Source: Aliivibrio fischeri ATCC 7744 = JCM 18803 = DSM 507 (GTDB lineage Bacteria > Pseudomonadota > Gammaproteobacteria > Enterobacterales > Vibrionaceae). From it: a stretch of DNA of 64,000 bases. The stretch is taken from positions 930,001 to 994,000 of the forward strand of contig NZ_CP092712.1 in the NCBI RefSeq assembly GCF_023983475.1, in the 5' to 3' direction. The notes beneath the pieces are model-generated. The model had not been told where the DNA came from and did no database searches. It saw nothing but the letters and a program-made list of their open reading frames with translations. The position numbers and the translations under genes were made by a program. Of the stretch, positions 45,022 to 54,701 are shown in pieces. The number at the start of each line of letters is the position of its first letter. Position 1 is the first letter of the stretch.

Positions 45022-46704
45022 TTATGCTAGAAGTATCATAATGGTGCCGGCAACGGTCATTAAGATATTGGCAATCGCATAAGTACCAGCGTAACCCAGT
45101 GCAGGGATGGTGCTGCGTGCGTGTTCGTTAACTACGTCCATTGCTGGACCACAAGTACGAGCACCGATAATCGCACCAATTAATAAAGCACGGTTCATAT
45201 TAAGAATATAGGCACCAACAAGGTAGGCTAAAATTACTGGTATCACACTGACAATAAACGCAGCAGCAAGTACTTTTAAGCCATCTTCAGAGAAGTATTC
45301 ATTAATATTGCCACCAGCACTTAAACCAATACCCACCATGAACACTAATAAACCAAGGTTTTTAGTCATATTAAGTGCCCCTTGTGGTACATAACCAAAA
45401 GTAGGGTGGTTTGCTCTTAAGAAACCTAATGTAATACCTGAAATCAATAGACCAACGGCATTACCTAAACCAAATGTAACTTGGCCAAAGCTCATTGTTA
45501 TCATCCCGAACATGATGCCAAGGATAAAGAAGCTACAGAAAGCTAATAAATCGGATACTTGACTATGAATTGAGATAAATCCAATCTTGTCTGCTAGGTA
45601 ATGAACTTTGCTTTTTTCACCACTCACTTGAAGAATGTCACCTTTCGCTAATACGATATCGTGTTCAATTGGCATTTCAATTTGTGCACGAACCACACGG
45701 TTAAGGAAACAGCCGTATTCAGAAAGATTTAATTCTGAAAGGCGCTTACCGGCGATATTATCGCTTTTAACTACGATCTCTTCTTCTGCAATGCGTAAAT
45801 CCAATAAGTTACGGTCAAATACTTCTTTTCCGTTTCTAAAGCTTGAATCGAGACGAGCATGACTATCTGGATAACCTACAAGGGCAATTTCATCACCTTG
45901 TTGCAAAATGTAGTCACCATCGGGGTTCGCTAAAATACCGTTACGACGGATACGTTCAATGTGACAGCCCGTTTGGCGGTGAATACCTAGCTCACGTAAG
46001 TTTTTACCATCTGTCCAGTCGATTAGCTCTTGGCCAACACGATAAGCTCGAATGATTGGTAGGTATACTTTTCTCTGTCCTGCACTTCCTATTCCACGTT
46101 CTTGAGCAATTTGCATTGCACTGTCTTGTAGATTTTGTTTTTGCAATTTCGGAAGTAAACGAGCCAAAAGGATAAGGCTAGTTAAACCGATTAAATATGA
46201 GAAAGCATAACCGACACTTAAATTGTCTATTACCTTACTAAAATCGACACCTTCAGGCAGGGCTGCTAAACCAGAATTTAATGCATCTTTTGCACCCACT
46301 AATACAGGCGTTGCTGTTAATGCGCCAGCCATCATGCCTGTTGATAAACCGTAGTCTAAACCGAAGTAGTGGCCTGTTAAAAAACTGAGTGAAACAGCAG
46401 AGACTAATACAACAAGTACAAGTAGAAGGTAGTGTTTGCCATCTCGTAGGAAGATACCAAAGAAGTTTGGTCCAGCCTCGATACCAACACAAAAGATAAA
46501 TAGCATAAAGCCAATATTGAGAGAGTCAGCGGTAAAAGTATAACCAAGACTTCCCATAAAGAGGGCGGTGATAAGAACACCAATAGAACTGCCTAGTTGA
46601 AAACTACCAATCCTAAGTTTAGCTATGAATAAGCCAAGAGCGAGAACAACGAATAAAAGTAAGATATCGTTTTGCGATAACAATGTCGCAACATCAATGT
46701 TCAC
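45022..46704 (-). CDS. ybjL: YbjL-type putative transporter (aspartate:alanine exchanger family)
   Basis: 560 aa (E. coli YbjL 561). Two blocks of five to six membrane helices flank two RCK_C (TrkA-C) domains at about residues 210-375. It opens [23 protein letters not shown], like YbjL, and has GIEAGPNFF near residue 75. The family includes the Tetragenococcus aspartate:alanine exchanger AspT, but the substrate of YbjL is not known. It precedes grxA in reverse order, and ybjL and grxA are also close neighbours in E. coli. Confidence 0.88.
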   Translation of the reverse strand: MNIDVATLLSQNDILLLFVVLALGLFIAKLRIGSFQLGSSIGVLITALFMGSLGYTFTADSLNIGFMLFIFCVGIEAGPNFFGIFLRDGKHYLLLVLVVLVSAVSLSFLTGHYFGLDYGLSTGMMAGALTATPVLVGAKDALNSGLAALPEGVDFSKVIDNLSVGYAFSYLIGLTSLILLARLLPKLQKQNLQDSAMQIAQERGIGSAGQRKVYLPIIRAYRVGQELIDWTDGKNLRELGIHRQTGCHIERIRRNGILANPDGDYILQQGDEIALVGYPDSHARLDSSFRNGKEVFDRNLLDLRIAEEEIVVKSDNIAGKRLSELNLSEYGCFLNRVVRAQIEMPIEHDIVLAKGDILQVSGEKSKVHYLADKIGFISIHSQVSDLLAFCSFFILGIMFGMITMSFGQVTFGLGNAVGLLISGITLGFLRANHPTFGYVPQGALNMTKNLGLLVFMVGIGLSAGGNINEYFSEDGLKVLAAAFIVSVIPVILAYLVGAYILNMNRALLIGAIIGARTCGPAMDVVNEHARSTIPALGYAGTYAIANILMTVAGTIMILLA

Positions 46705-46790
46705 TGTATTTTGCCTGAAATATGGAGTAAGAAAGTGTGACGTAAGTCTAACTTAAAAATGGCGAATGTATAACCATATTTAGAAATAAA

Positions 46791-46825
46791 ATTAAAAAAA
46801 AATCACCGTTTGGGAGCGGTGATTT
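46791..46825 (-). terminator. Terminator of grxA
   Basis: On the minus strand AAATCACCG and CGGTGATTT flank an 8-nt loop and are followed by a run of T. Confidence 0.88.
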
Positions 46826-46850
46826 AATTTTATAAATTAGCTATTTGAAA

Positions 46851-47114
46851 TTAATCAAAAAGACCTAAATTTTCTTTTGCGTACGCTTCAAATTCAGTAC
46901 AGCCGCCAATGTGTTTTTCATCGATAAAGATTTGAGGAACCGTTTCTACTGGTTTACCTACTGTCTTTTCTAAGTCTGCTTTTGAGATACCTTCAGCGTG
47001 AATATCAACGTAGCGGAATTTAAAATCATCACGTTTTTCAGTTAGCGTTTCAGCGTGCTCTTTAGCTCGAACACAGAATGGACAACCAGGACGACCAAAA
47101 ATAACAACAAACAT
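46851..47114 (-). CDS. grxA: Glutaredoxin 1
   Basis: 87 aa from ATG 47114 (E. coli GrxA 85). The dithiol active site is GCPFC (residues 10-14), with the conserved TVPQIFIDEKHIGG and C-terminal acidic end. The ATG start is preferred over an in-frame TTG four codons earlier because GGAG lies 7 bp before it. It reduces ribonucleotide reductase and mixed disulfides with glutathione. Confidence 0.95.
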   Translation of the reverse strand: MFVVIFGRPGCPFCVRAKEHAETLTEKRDDFKFRYVDIHAEGISKADLEKTVGKPVETVPQIFIDEKHIGGCTEFEAYAKENLGLFD

Positions 47115-47225
47115 AGCTTTCTCCAAAAATTATTAGCGGATATGGTTCGCAATCAATAGGTTAACTATGCCTATCAATATGAATTAAGTAAAGATGATTA
47201 TACCTTTTAGATTGATAGATAAAAC

Positions 47226-48083
47226 CTATTGGTAACGTTCATCTTTTCCATAGCGAGAATCTTTAAGTGCTTCTTTAACTCGTTTCAGGTTGTCTCTAAA
47301 ACCAACACCACGGCGTAATGTGAAGCCAGTTGCTAGAACATCGATAACGGTCATTTGAACAACACGACTTGCCATTGGCATATATACGTCAGTGTCTTCT
47401 GGCACATCTAAACAAATAGCTAAAGATGCCATTTTTTCAAGAGGTGAATCCTTTGCAGTAATCGCAATAACCGTTGCGCCGTTTGATTTAGCAAGCTCTG
47501 CTATTTCAACCAAGCTTTTAGTTCGACCTGTGTGTGAGATTAACACGACTACATCATTCTCTGTGCTATTGATGCAGCTCATTCGTTGCATCACGATGTC
47601 GTCAAAACAAGCAATAGGAATGTTAAATCGGAAAAATTTGTTCATGGCATCGTGCGCTACAGAAGCTGATGCACCTAAACCAAAGAAAGAGATTTTTTTC
47701 GCTTGTGTTAGAAGGTCAACTGCACGGTTTACCTGCATTGGATCTAAGCTATTTTTAGCGACATCAAGACATGCCATTGTTGATTCGAAAATCTTATGCG
47801 TATATGCATCTGGACCATCGTTTTCTTCAACATTACGGTTTACATAAGGAGTACCATTGGCAAGGCTTTGTGCAAGATGAAGTTTAAAGTCTGGGAAGCC
47901 TTTTGTATCTAGTCGACGGCAAAAACGGTTTACCGTTGGCTCACTCACGTCAGCCATTTTAGCTAAAGTGGCAATACTTGAATGAATTGCTGTTTGAGGT
48001 GAGGCCATAATTACTTCAGCTACTTTGCGCTCTGATTTGCTGAAGTTATCTAAATTATTTTGTATTTTTTCAATGGTATTCAT
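47226..48083 (-). CDS. hexR: HexR, RpiR-family repressor of central carbon genes
   Basis: 285 aa. An N-terminal RpiR helix-turn-helix (VSEPTVNRFCRRLDTKGFPDFKL) is nearly identical to E. coli HexR. A SIS sugar-phosphate-binding domain follows (FFGLGASASVAHDAMNKFF, near residue 135, and LISHTGRTKSLVE). HexR senses 2-keto-3-deoxy-6-phosphogluconate and controls Entner-Doudoroff and glycolytic genes in gamma-proteobacteria. A large dyad (48116-48152) lies before it. It is not linked to zwf or edd here. Confidence 0.95.
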   Translation of the reverse strand: MNTIEKIQNNLDNFSKSERKVAEVIMASPQTAIHSSIATLAKMADVSEPTVNRFCRRLDTKGFPDFKLHLAQSLANGTPYVNRNVEENDGPDAYTHKIFESTMACLDVAKNSLDPMQVNRAVDLLTQAKKISFFGLGASASVAHDAMNKFFRFNIPIACFDDIVMQRMSCINSTENDVVVLISHTGRTKSLVEIAELAKSNGATVIAITAKDSPLEKMASLAICLDVPEDTDVYMPMASRVVQMTVIDVLATGFTLRRGVGFRDNLKRVKEALKDSRYGKDERYQ

Positions 48084-48115
48084 ATGCGCTCTTCTACATT
48101 TTAATTTGATATAAC

Positions 48116-48152
48116 CTTAACCAGAGTGATTTGAAAAGACACTTTGGTTAAG
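48116..48152 (-). promoter_or_regulatory. 37-bp dyad upstream of hexR
   Basis: The arms CTTAACCAGAGTG and CACTTTGGTTAAG (12 of 13 matching, the odd pair G-U in RNA) with an 11-bp spacer lie 33-69 bp before the hexR ATG. No T-tract follows, so it is more likely an operator or leader hairpin than a terminator. Confidence 0.5.
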
Positions 48153-48249
48153 ATTATCCGTTTGAATAAGTATATACGTTTGTTTACTTAGCCTCTAACA
48201 ATTGGCTTCGTTGATTGTATTTTAATAACAATAATATGACAGATCTCTA

Positions 48250-48278
48250 AAAACACTTTCAATTTAGAAAGTGATTTT
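48250..48278. terminator. Symmetric hairpin between panP and hexR
   Basis: The arms CACTTTC and GAAAGTG enclose a 6-nt loop, with A-rich and T-rich flanks usable on either strand. Confidence 0.55.
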
Positions 48279-48353
48279 TCGGTGTAAATACGACAAAACT
48301 AAAATTTTATGGATAATTTCGTGATTAAGTTTCAGTTAGAAAGGAAATGAATT

Positions 48354-48394
48354 ACAAAAAAGATAGGTTGCTTTACATTCATAAAACAACCTAT
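48354..48394 (-). terminator. Terminator of panP
   Basis: On the minus strand ATAGGTTG and CAACCTAT form a perfect 8-bp stem with a 16-nt loop, followed by CTTTTTTG. Confidence 0.85.
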
Positions 48395-48403
48395 ATAGAA
48401 GAA

Positions 48404-50047
48404 TTAACGAAGGATTTTGTCTACAATTTGGTTTAATAGAGGTAAAGATATTTCACTACTGCTTGCAATTTCTCTTTGCTCAATTAATACATTTTGCAGT
48501 ATTTCTTTTGTGGTTAATGGGTTTGCCAATACCACTCTGAAAACAATAGTTGGTTGATGCTGATAAACTTCAGGCGTTAATCGAGTTCGAGAAACAAAAG
48601 ATTTCCCAGTTTCACGTTGCGTTTTTTGAATGTACTTGGTGAGATTATCCAAGTGCTCATAAATCTCAATTTTTTGCTCGTCAGTCGCAACTGTCAGCGC
48701 CGCTTTCACGTGACTTGGAACATAACGATAAGTCAGCAAGCAAAGCTCAGGCTCTGTTATCAGTTCAAAATCATCTTGTTGTTGAATTAAATCAGCAAAG
48801 TAGTGTGCTTTTTCAATACTTTGGTTGATTAATAATTCATAACCAGGGCGACTGATCACATTGAAACAAGAATAAAGCAACATCGCCATACCACTTCGAG
48901 AACCTTCAAGTGTGTGACGACCTAAATCTTTAGACCCTTTACGAAGAATGTATTCAGCATGATGCTGGATAGAAGACATTAATTCAGGATCTTTAAAGAT
49001 AACCATACCTGCACCCATTGGTACGTATAGTTGTTTGTGTGCATCAATCGTTACGGAATCGGCTAAATCAATACCATCTAAAAGGTGTCGGTACGTATTC
49101 GACATTAATGTTGCACCGCCCCAAGCCGCATCCACATGGAAATGACACCCTTCACGTTGAGCAACGTTTGCTAATTCACGCAGTGGGTCAATTGAACCTG
49201 TTTCTGTGGTACCTGCAACACCAACAATAGCCAGTGGCTTAATATTTTTCGCTTTTGCTTGTGCAATTTTAAGTTCTAAATCGTCAAGACAAACACGATT
49301 GTTGTTGTCGGTTTTAACGGCTATAACGCCATCTTGACCAATGCCAAGTACATCCGCTGCTTTTTTGAGTGAGTAATGGCCACGTTCTGAAACGAAAATA
49401 GCTAGCCCATTACACTTATAATGCGTAAGAGCAGCAAAAAGTCCTTGTTTGGCAATGCCTTCAAAATCACCTTCTGGTTTTAATAGGCGATTTCTTGCAA
49501 CCCATAGTGCAGTAATGTTAGCGATGGTACCGCCAGAACAAAAAGCACCTAAAGAGTGATCAGCACTGTGCATCCAGTGTTGATAGAAGTTGTCTTTTTG
49601 ACCAAAAATTAAACGGTGTAACATACCAAGCACTTGACGCTCTAACGGGGTAAATGCTTTTGATGTTTCAATTTTCACCAAATTTTGATTTAGGGCAATC
49701 ATGATTTTAGAAAGCGGCATTAAAAAGTAAGGCAATGCCGATGTCATGTGTCCAATAAAACTAGGTGCAGAGGTATGAACGGATTGAGATACAAGGGTAT
49801 CTAATAAGTGCTCAGTATGTTCTGACACATAGGTCGGAGATTCTGGCATTGATGAATCGGTAAAATCTTTTTCGATTTCAGTCAATGGCTTTTCTTCGGC
49901 AACAATATGCTCTCTTAAAAATTGATTTAAGTTCTGTGAAAGTTCTTTTTCAATTATTCCAAGAGTCGAATCGGGAGCTTCCGGAACAGTAAAAATTCGC
50001 AGCAGGCTTTCAAAGCTCGCATCTGCTGTTTTGTTGTCTGTTACCAT
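48404..50047 (-). CDS. panP: PLP-dependent aspartate 1-decarboxylase PanP
   Basis: 547 aa, group II PLP decarboxylase fold. HVDAAWGGA carries the Asp that contacts the cofactor, and TIDAHKQLYVP holds the Schiff-base Lys. Length and the C-terminal region match the PanP group (beta-alanine synthesis for pantothenate and CoA in bacteria that lack PanD), first described in V. fischeri. The protein could be mistaken for a glutamate or tyrosine decarboxylase. It is monocistronic, with its own terminator. Confidence 0.9.
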   Translation of the reverse strand: MVTDNKTADASFESLLRIFTVPEAPDSTLGIIEKELSQNLNQFLREHIVAEEKPLTEIEKDFTDSSMPESPTYVSEHTEHLLDTLVSQSVHTSAPSFIGHMTSALPYFLMPLSKIMIALNQNLVKIETSKAFTPLERQVLGMLHRLIFGQKDNFYQHWMHSADHSLGAFCSGGTIANITALWVARNRLLKPEGDFEGIAKQGLFAALTHYKCNGLAIFVSERGHYSLKKAADVLGIGQDGVIAVKTDNNNRVCLDDLELKIAQAKAKNIKPLAIVGVAGTTETGSIDPLRELANVAQREGCHFHVDAAWGGATLMSNTYRHLLDGIDLADSVTIDAHKQLYVPMGAGMVIFKDPELMSSIQHHAEYILRKGSKDLGRHTLEGSRSGMAMLLYSCFNVISRPGYELLINQSIEKAHYFADLIQQQDDFELITEPELCLLTYRYVPSHVKAALTVATDEQKIEIYEHLDNLTKYIQKTQRETGKSFVSRTRLTPEVYQHQPTIVFRVVLANPLTTKEILQNVLIEQREIASSSEISLPLLNQIVDKILR

Positions 50048-50221
50048 GGTATCTGTTCTATTTGTTGATGATTGAAAAGTAAAGAGGGTGGTTCTTTACA
50101 GGCTCTGAGGGCACAATTTAGAACAAAATGACGAAAATGTCTTGTGTAAAATGTGCCTCATCGAGTCTTGAAGGGTGGATTTATCACCAAAAATGAATGA
50201 GTGGTGATAAATTAATCAATA

Positions 50222-50734
50222 TTATTGACATTTAATCATGCTGATATCGGTCATTTTTTGATTGTAAGCTTTTAGTGGTGCATCAATCGTTTTTGGATGA
50301 CTTAGGATATCTGCAAAGGCAGAGCGTAATTCATAATTTTGTTTATGTGGCTGAGATTGACGATCATCGAAGGTTGCTTTAGCTATTTTACCTAAATCAT
50401 CATCATGGCTTGCTAATTCTTTCACTTCTTTTTGAGTAAGCTGTAACCATGATTCTATTGATTGATTGGTTTTAACTTTTTCTGGTGCGTTTTCAAGATA
50501 GTAATCCACTGCAGCACGGTTCAGTTCAAAGTGATGTTTGCGCCCTTCAAGAAACCAATCACCAACACTTTGTAGGTTTGGATCTTTTTTCACGGTAATG
50601 GCTATGAGTTCTTGATACCAAGTTAAAGATGCATCTATATATTGACTGTATTTGTCGCTTAAACATTGAGTATCTGCAGCTTGAGCTGACGTCGTAAGCA
50701 ATGCAAAAGGTAAGATTAGAGCGGCAAGTTTCAT
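50222..50734 (-). CDS. Periplasmic protein of unknown function
   Basis: 170 aa with a clear signal peptide (MKLAALILPFALLTTSAQA). The mature part is helical. It has two Cys residues, one near each end, that could form a disulfide. No motif or family recognised. It has a good purine-rich site (AAGGATTT) before the start and stands alone between panP and the lysO-like gene. Confidence 0.7.
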   Translation of the reverse strand: MKLAALILPFALLTTSAQAADTQCLSDKYSQYIDASLTWYQELIAITVKKDPNLQSVGDWFLEGRKHHFELNRAAVDYYLENAPEKVKTNQSIESWLQLTQKEVKELASHDDDLGKIAKATFDDRQSQPHKQNYELRSAFADILSHPKTIDAPLKAYNQKMTDISMIKCQ

Positions 50735-50870
50735 TTTAAATCCTTATAAATGAATCGTAATTATCAATTTGTGATTGTAAATAGAGTGTAACTAAATGCA
50801 ATTGAAACGATTCACAGTGTGATGCTTCCCACTTAATCTGGTACGAATAATGTTTTTCTGCTTCGAACAC

Positions 50871-51770
50871 TTAAAGAGAAACGAAGAATAGCATCAAAAA
50901 AGGAACCGATAGACTCAGTATAAAACCACTCACAATAGCAATAGGAACACAGCGAATCCCGCCACAATTTTGAATAACAGGAAGTGTGAAATCCATTGCT
51001 GTTGCTCCAGCATAACCAATAGAGGTGACTGGGTAACGATGAATTAAAGTTGGGATTAAAAGTAGAGCAACTAACTCTCGGAAAAGTTCGTTCAAGAATG
51101 CCGCGCCGCCATAAACAGGGCCTAATGCATCACCCATCAAAATACCTGCAAGTGAATACCATCCAAAACCAGAAGCCATCGCCAAGCCATGTGGTAATGG
51201 GATATCAAGGATAAGAGCACCAATGATGCCTCCGACAAAAGAGGTAGACATAATAACTGCGGCGATAATAATACCGTGTTTATTTAATAGGATTTGGCGA
51301 AGTGTAAGGCCACTGTTACGTAATTGAATACCGATTAAAAATAAAAGTAGCAGCAGAATTATCTCACTGGCTTGTTCTACCCAGCTTAAATCGATACCAG
51401 AAAGTAAGCCAAATACTAAACCTCCTGCAACCGCTAAGAGCAGCTTTGCTGATTCTAGGATCATTTTAAATAGTGGAAGTGAGTTTTTATTCCCTTCTGA
51501 ATTTAGCGGGAATAGCTTATCCATGATAGGAAGAATAGCTAAGTTACATACGCTAATTGCGACAAAGAAAGTAACCGTAATCGTTAAGATCTGATTGAGG
51601 TTTTGAGCAAGATTATCCAGAGCCGCAAGACTTAAGCCCATAAGAGCTAGGATAACCGTAACTAGGTGACTTGTTGCGGCATTTATATGTTGAAGTGGCT
51701 TCTTCGTATGAAGAGGGATTAAATAGCCTAAAAGCAATGGTAAAAAAACAAATAACATTCCAGAAAACAT
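50871..51770 (-). CDS. lysO: LysO (YbjE)-type lysine exporter
   Basis: 299 aa from the ATG at 51770, exactly the length of E. coli LysO, with the matching opening MFSGMLFVFLPLLLGYLIPL. A longer reading from TTG 51830 adds 20 residues that E. coli lacks. About eight membrane helices; DUF340 features include SGFGWYSLAGILMGDALGP and GATAMDFTLPVIQ. LysO exports lysine and toxic analogues in E. coli, where ArgP controls it. A perfect palindrome (51850-51866) lies upstream. Confidence 0.85.
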   Translation of the reverse strand: MFSGMLFVFLPLLLGYLIPLHTKKPLQHINAATSHLVTVILALMGLSLAALDNLAQNLNQILTITVTFFVAISVCNLAILPIMDKLFPLNSEGNKNSLPLFKMILESAKLLLAVAGGLVFGLLSGIDLSWVEQASEIILLLLLFLIGIQLRNSGLTLRQILLNKHGIIIAAVIMSTSFVGGIIGALILDIPLPHGLAMASGFGWYSLAGILMGDALGPVYGGAAFLNELFRELVALLLIPTLIHRYPVTSIGYAGATAMDFTLPVIQNCGGIRCVPIAIVSGFILSLSVPFLMLFFVSL

Positions 51771-51849
51771 AATAATAAACCCAACTTTTGAAGAAGCCCC
51801 GAGAATATCAAGGCTTTTCAAATTCGGCAATATAATGTTAATTGATTTG

Positions 51850-51866
51850 TTGTAATTTAATTACAA
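51850..51866. promoter_or_regulatory. Perfect 17-bp palindrome, HexR-like
   Basis: TTGTAATTTAATTACAA is symmetric over 8-bp arms and resembles the TGTAAT-www-ATTACA motif reported for HexR. It overlaps the stop codon of the HDOD gene and lies 80 bp before the lysO-like ATG. Confidence 0.4.
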
Positions 51867-52784
51867 TCCGCTGCTTCGAAGTGTTTCTCTGATGCGATCG
51901 TTGAATTGAGTATTAGTAAGGTTACTCAGTGTGTAAAGGGCTTCAGCACCTTCTAATGTTATCTCAACTTCATGGTCATCAATATCTTCATCATCATTTC
52001 TGAACATTAACAAATGATTAGCAATACGAGCGATGTTTAAGTAACTCACTGGTAAGTTACTTTCTGAAATTTGTTTATTTGTTGCTATTGAAAGGAAATC
52101 GCTATCAAACTGCCAATGATTCAATACATGGTAGCTGATTGGATTACATTCTTTTTCAAAAATATAAAGTGCGACATCAAGGTCTAGGTAATTCCCTTCT
52201 TCAAGGTAGTTGTAGTATTTATTGACTAAGCAAAATAGACCGATGTCTGCTAAAAGACCACTTAATAACGCCTTTTCTGGTTCAAGATAATCATGTGAAC
52301 CGTCTGTGCTTTCTTTCAATATCTCTTCACATACCATTGTCATGACGGCAGCGAACTCGCGAGACTTAGCCGCACTTTTACGTAATAACGAATTACACTC
52401 GCTATTTAAATCACTTGAATATTTTAACTGCTCAATAGCTTGAGCGGTAACAATGTCACGGACACGGAAGATACCAAGGCGAGAAACAGCAGTTAACACG
52501 TCTGTACAGGTGATATTACGACGGTTAAATACGACAGAATTCGCCATTCTAATAACAATAGCGGTCAGGCTTGGGTCTTCTAAAAGCGTATCAGATACAT
52601 CTTTAATCATTGTGCCTTCAAGAGTACACAATTTCTGAATTTTAAGTACAACATCAGGGATCGGTGGAAGCTGAATTTTCCCCGATGTGATATTGGATGT
52701 AACTTGTTGGCTAAACTCAGTTCTCAATGCGTTAAGAGCTTTCTCTTTATCGTGCTCTAGCCAAAAAAATGATAAATGATTCAT
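51861..52784 (-). CDS. HDOD-domain protein
   Basis: 307 aa. It has an HDOD domain (residues about 35-240): IQLPPIPDVVLKIQKL at the start and LLSGLLADIGLFCLVN in the helical core. Metal-binding His residues of true HD phosphohydrolases are mostly absent, as usual for HDOD. The family often works in signalling (motility, competence, stress), but this member has no partner domain. Transcribed toward the lysO-like gene and may be co-transcribed with it; the gap is 90 bp. Confidence 0.85.
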   Translation of the reverse strand: MNHLSFFWLEHDKEKALNALRTEFSQQVTSNITSGKIQLPPIPDVVLKIQKLCTLEGTMIKDVSDTLLEDPSLTAIVIRMANSVVFNRRNITCTDVLTAVSRLGIFRVRDIVTAQAIEQLKYSSDLNSECNSLLRKSAAKSREFAAVMTMVCEEILKESTDGSHDYLEPEKALLSGLLADIGLFCLVNKYYNYLEEGNYLDLDVALYIFEKECNPISYHVLNHWQFDSDFLSIATNKQISESNLPVSYLNIARIANHLLMFRNDDEDIDDHEVEITLEGAEALYTLSNLTNTQFNDRIRETLRSSGL

Positions 52785-53202
52785 TTTAATTCATATATTT
52801 AAGTAATGGTTAAATCATACATTATTTTTATACGTACTAAAAAAAAACTTGAAGAATTGAGCACGTCCTCAAACTAAATAGTTGGCTTCAAACGTCAAAG
52901 TTAATACGTCTTATTAAATAAGTGATGATTTATTGACGTCATAAATGAATCTTGTGAGATTCATCAATGTAATGGTGTGATGTATTATGTCATTATAATG
53001 TGATACGAGCCTGAAGAACTACTTGTTTCGTTACATGAATTAATTAAGAAGAATGTGATCGAAATAAAGAAATATACTGCTATTTCAGGTATTAATATAA
53101 AAATAATAGAAACTTATTCATTGTACGTTTATTATTCAATTGCTTGATGTCAATTTTATGACAGGGACGGGGGATGTTAATTTAAAGATCAAGGAGATCG
53201 AG
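52785..53202. other. Divergent intergenic region, HDOD gene / tfoX
   Basis: About 420 bp. TGAATC and GATTCA (52953-52970) form a perfect 6-bp dyad, and the TGTGAGATTCATCA inside it loosely resembles a CRP site. No c-di-GMP riboswitch features of the tfoY type were found. A 23-codon frame from 52807 lacks a convincing ribosome binding site. Confidence 0.4.
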
Positions 53203-53787
53203 ATGAGTCATCTAGAAGAGCGCTTTTTTAACTTTGTAAAAAAACTGGGAAGATTCAATAAACGTTCAATGTTTGGTGGTGTTGGTTTGTTTACCGAAGA
53301 CGCCATGTTCTCGCTAGTTACTGATGGACGACTATATGTACGCGGTGGTGGTGAGGTTGATGCTCGGTTTGAAGAGTTAGGTTGTGAGCGTTTCAAGCAT
53401 GTTAAGAAGACGACAATTGCGACTGTAAATTATTTTGATGTTACTGAGTTATTTGAAAAGAAACCAGCTTCTCTTCTTTCTATTGTTCAAGAAGCTATGG
53501 AAAACTCTCGTTTAGAAAGAGAGTTTAAAAAATCAAAAGAAAACCGCCGTTTACGTGACTTACCGAATATGCAACTGACATTAGAAAGAATGGTCAAAAA
53601 AGCAGGAGTACCTGATGTTGATTCATTTCTGGAAATTGGTGCTGTTGATGTATTTAAAAAAGTGAATCACACCTATGGTGGTGATGTTGATGTTAAGTTA
53701 CTTTGGAAATTTGCAGGTGCAGAATCAGGAGTTCATTGGACGTTATTACAAGAGCCTGCAAAGCAAGCATTATTACAACAAGTTTGA
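53203..53787 (+). CDS. tfoX: TfoX, competence regulator (Sxy/TfoX family)
   Basis: 194 aa from ATG 53203, preceded by AAGGAG at 6-bp spacing; the 21-codon upstream extension to TTG is rejected. It has the TfoX N-domain (KRSMFGGVGLF) and C-domain (RDLPNMQLTLERMVKKAG), both as in V. cholerae TfoX. It works with CRP to switch on natural transformation genes, induced by chitin through the small RNA TfoR in V. cholerae. Vibrio fischeri has TfoX and TfoY; the sequence fits TfoX better. Confidence 0.9.
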   Translation: MSHLEERFFNFVKKLGRFNKRSMFGGVGLFTEDAMFSLVTDGRLYVRGGGEVDARFEELGCERFKHVKKTTIATVNYFDVTELFEKKPASLLSIVQEAMENSRLEREFKKSKENRRLRDLPNMQLTLERMVKKAGVPDVDSFLEIGAVDVFKKVNHTYGGDVDVKLLWKFAGAESGVHWTLLQEPAKQALLQQV

Positions 53788-53801
53788 TTTGTTTATTTCA
53801 T

Positions 53802-53857
53802 AAAAAAACCTCGTTATACCGAAACAAATAAAGTTAAGGGATAACGAGGTTTTTTTG
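53802..53857. terminator. Bidirectional terminator between tfoX and the barrel gene
   Basis: The arms AACCTCGTTAT and ATAACGAGGTT are flanked by A and T runs. It serves the convergent genes on both sides. Confidence 0.88.
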
Positions 53858-53877
53858 TATTTAAATATCTAATTAAA

Positions 53878-54426
53878 TTAGTATTTAAAACGAGCTGTTA
53901 GCAGAAGTTGATCACCGTAGATACCATTGAAGCGACCTTCAGCACCAATAGAGAATAGCTCTGTTGAGTGGAAGCGACCGTATACTGAGAATAGAGTATC
54001 GTCGTTATCATCGATAGATAGGTAACCTACTTTACCACCAACTTCAAGTTGTGGACCTAACCATTGACGTACGCCAAGGTTCAGTTCCATACCTGTGTCA
54101 TTGTGGTATTTATGGTTGTCATCAACAACACGTAATAACATTTCACCTGTGATGTCAGCCCAGTTGTTTACTGGAGCGTGGAAACCAAGACCAGCTGCTA
54201 GGTCGTAATCGCCATCTAGCTCTGAATCAATGCTTGCGATAGCGTGAGCATTTGGGTGAATTGATTTGCTGAAACCAGCACCGAATGTTGAAGGGCTAAA
54301 GCCAATGCGAGCTTCAACGTAATCGTAGCTGAAGTTGCTCATGATGGCATTGTTTGCGTCATCTGCAGCCATTGAAGTTGCAGAAATAAACATTAGGCTT
54401 GATGCTAAAAGTGTTTTACGGATCAT
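53878..54426 (-). CDS. Small outer-membrane beta-barrel protein (YfaZ-like)
   Basis: 182 aa with a signal peptide (cleavage at SMAADD). Short amphipathic strands alternate with Gly-rich turns (DYDLAAGLGFHAPV, LEVGGKVGYLSI), and the protein ends in LLTARFKY with an aromatic last residue. It resembles the YfaZ-type small barrels of gamma-proteobacteria, but family membership is only probable. Monocistronic. Confidence 0.65.
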   Translation of the reverse strand: MIRKTLLASSLMFISATSMAADDANNAIMSNFSYDYVEARIGFSPSTFGAGFSKSIHPNAHAIASIDSELDGDYDLAAGLGFHAPVNNWADITGEMLLRVVDDNHKYHNDTGMELNLGVRQWLGPQLEVGGKVGYLSIDDNDDTLFSVYGRFHSTELFSIGAEGRFNGIYGDQLLLTARFKY

Positions 54427-54701
54427 GATATTTGAAACCTATCAAATTGAGTGCTGTAAACAAAAAATATGGCCTAGATACTAACAGAAATCGGTATTTT
54501 TGCTAGAAAGCAATATATAAATTTGAAGTAACAACAAATCGTCAAAAAATGAACATGTATATATATTTAATAAAATAAAGCAAAAATTAAGCCAAGCATA
54601 GTAAGTTTTGTTATATATGACGCAGTTATCTAATAAATAGAGTTGTATTGAACTTGTTGTGTTAGGTAAACTGATTGAAATTGATAACGTTGGATACCAA
54701 T

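Larger units (their letters stand above)
48084..48403. other. panP-hexR intergenic region
   Basis: 320 bp. From the panP side it holds the panP terminator (48354-48394), a second symmetric hairpin (48250-48278) and, near hexR, a 37-bp dyad. A 16-codon ORF inside the first hairpin is not convincing. Confidence 0.6.

Noticed and set aside
51770-51830. Longer lysO start at TTG 51830
   Set aside because: The 299-aa length from ATG 51770 equals E. coli LysO, and the extra residues are not conserved.
52785-53202. c-di-GMP (GEMM) riboswitch before tfoX
   Set aside because: No GEMM-like conserved core was seen. That element belongs to tfoY, and the protein here fits tfoX.
53140-53202. 21-codon N-terminal extension of tfoX from a TTG
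   Set aside because: AAGGAG sits directly before ATG 53203, and the family begins at that point.
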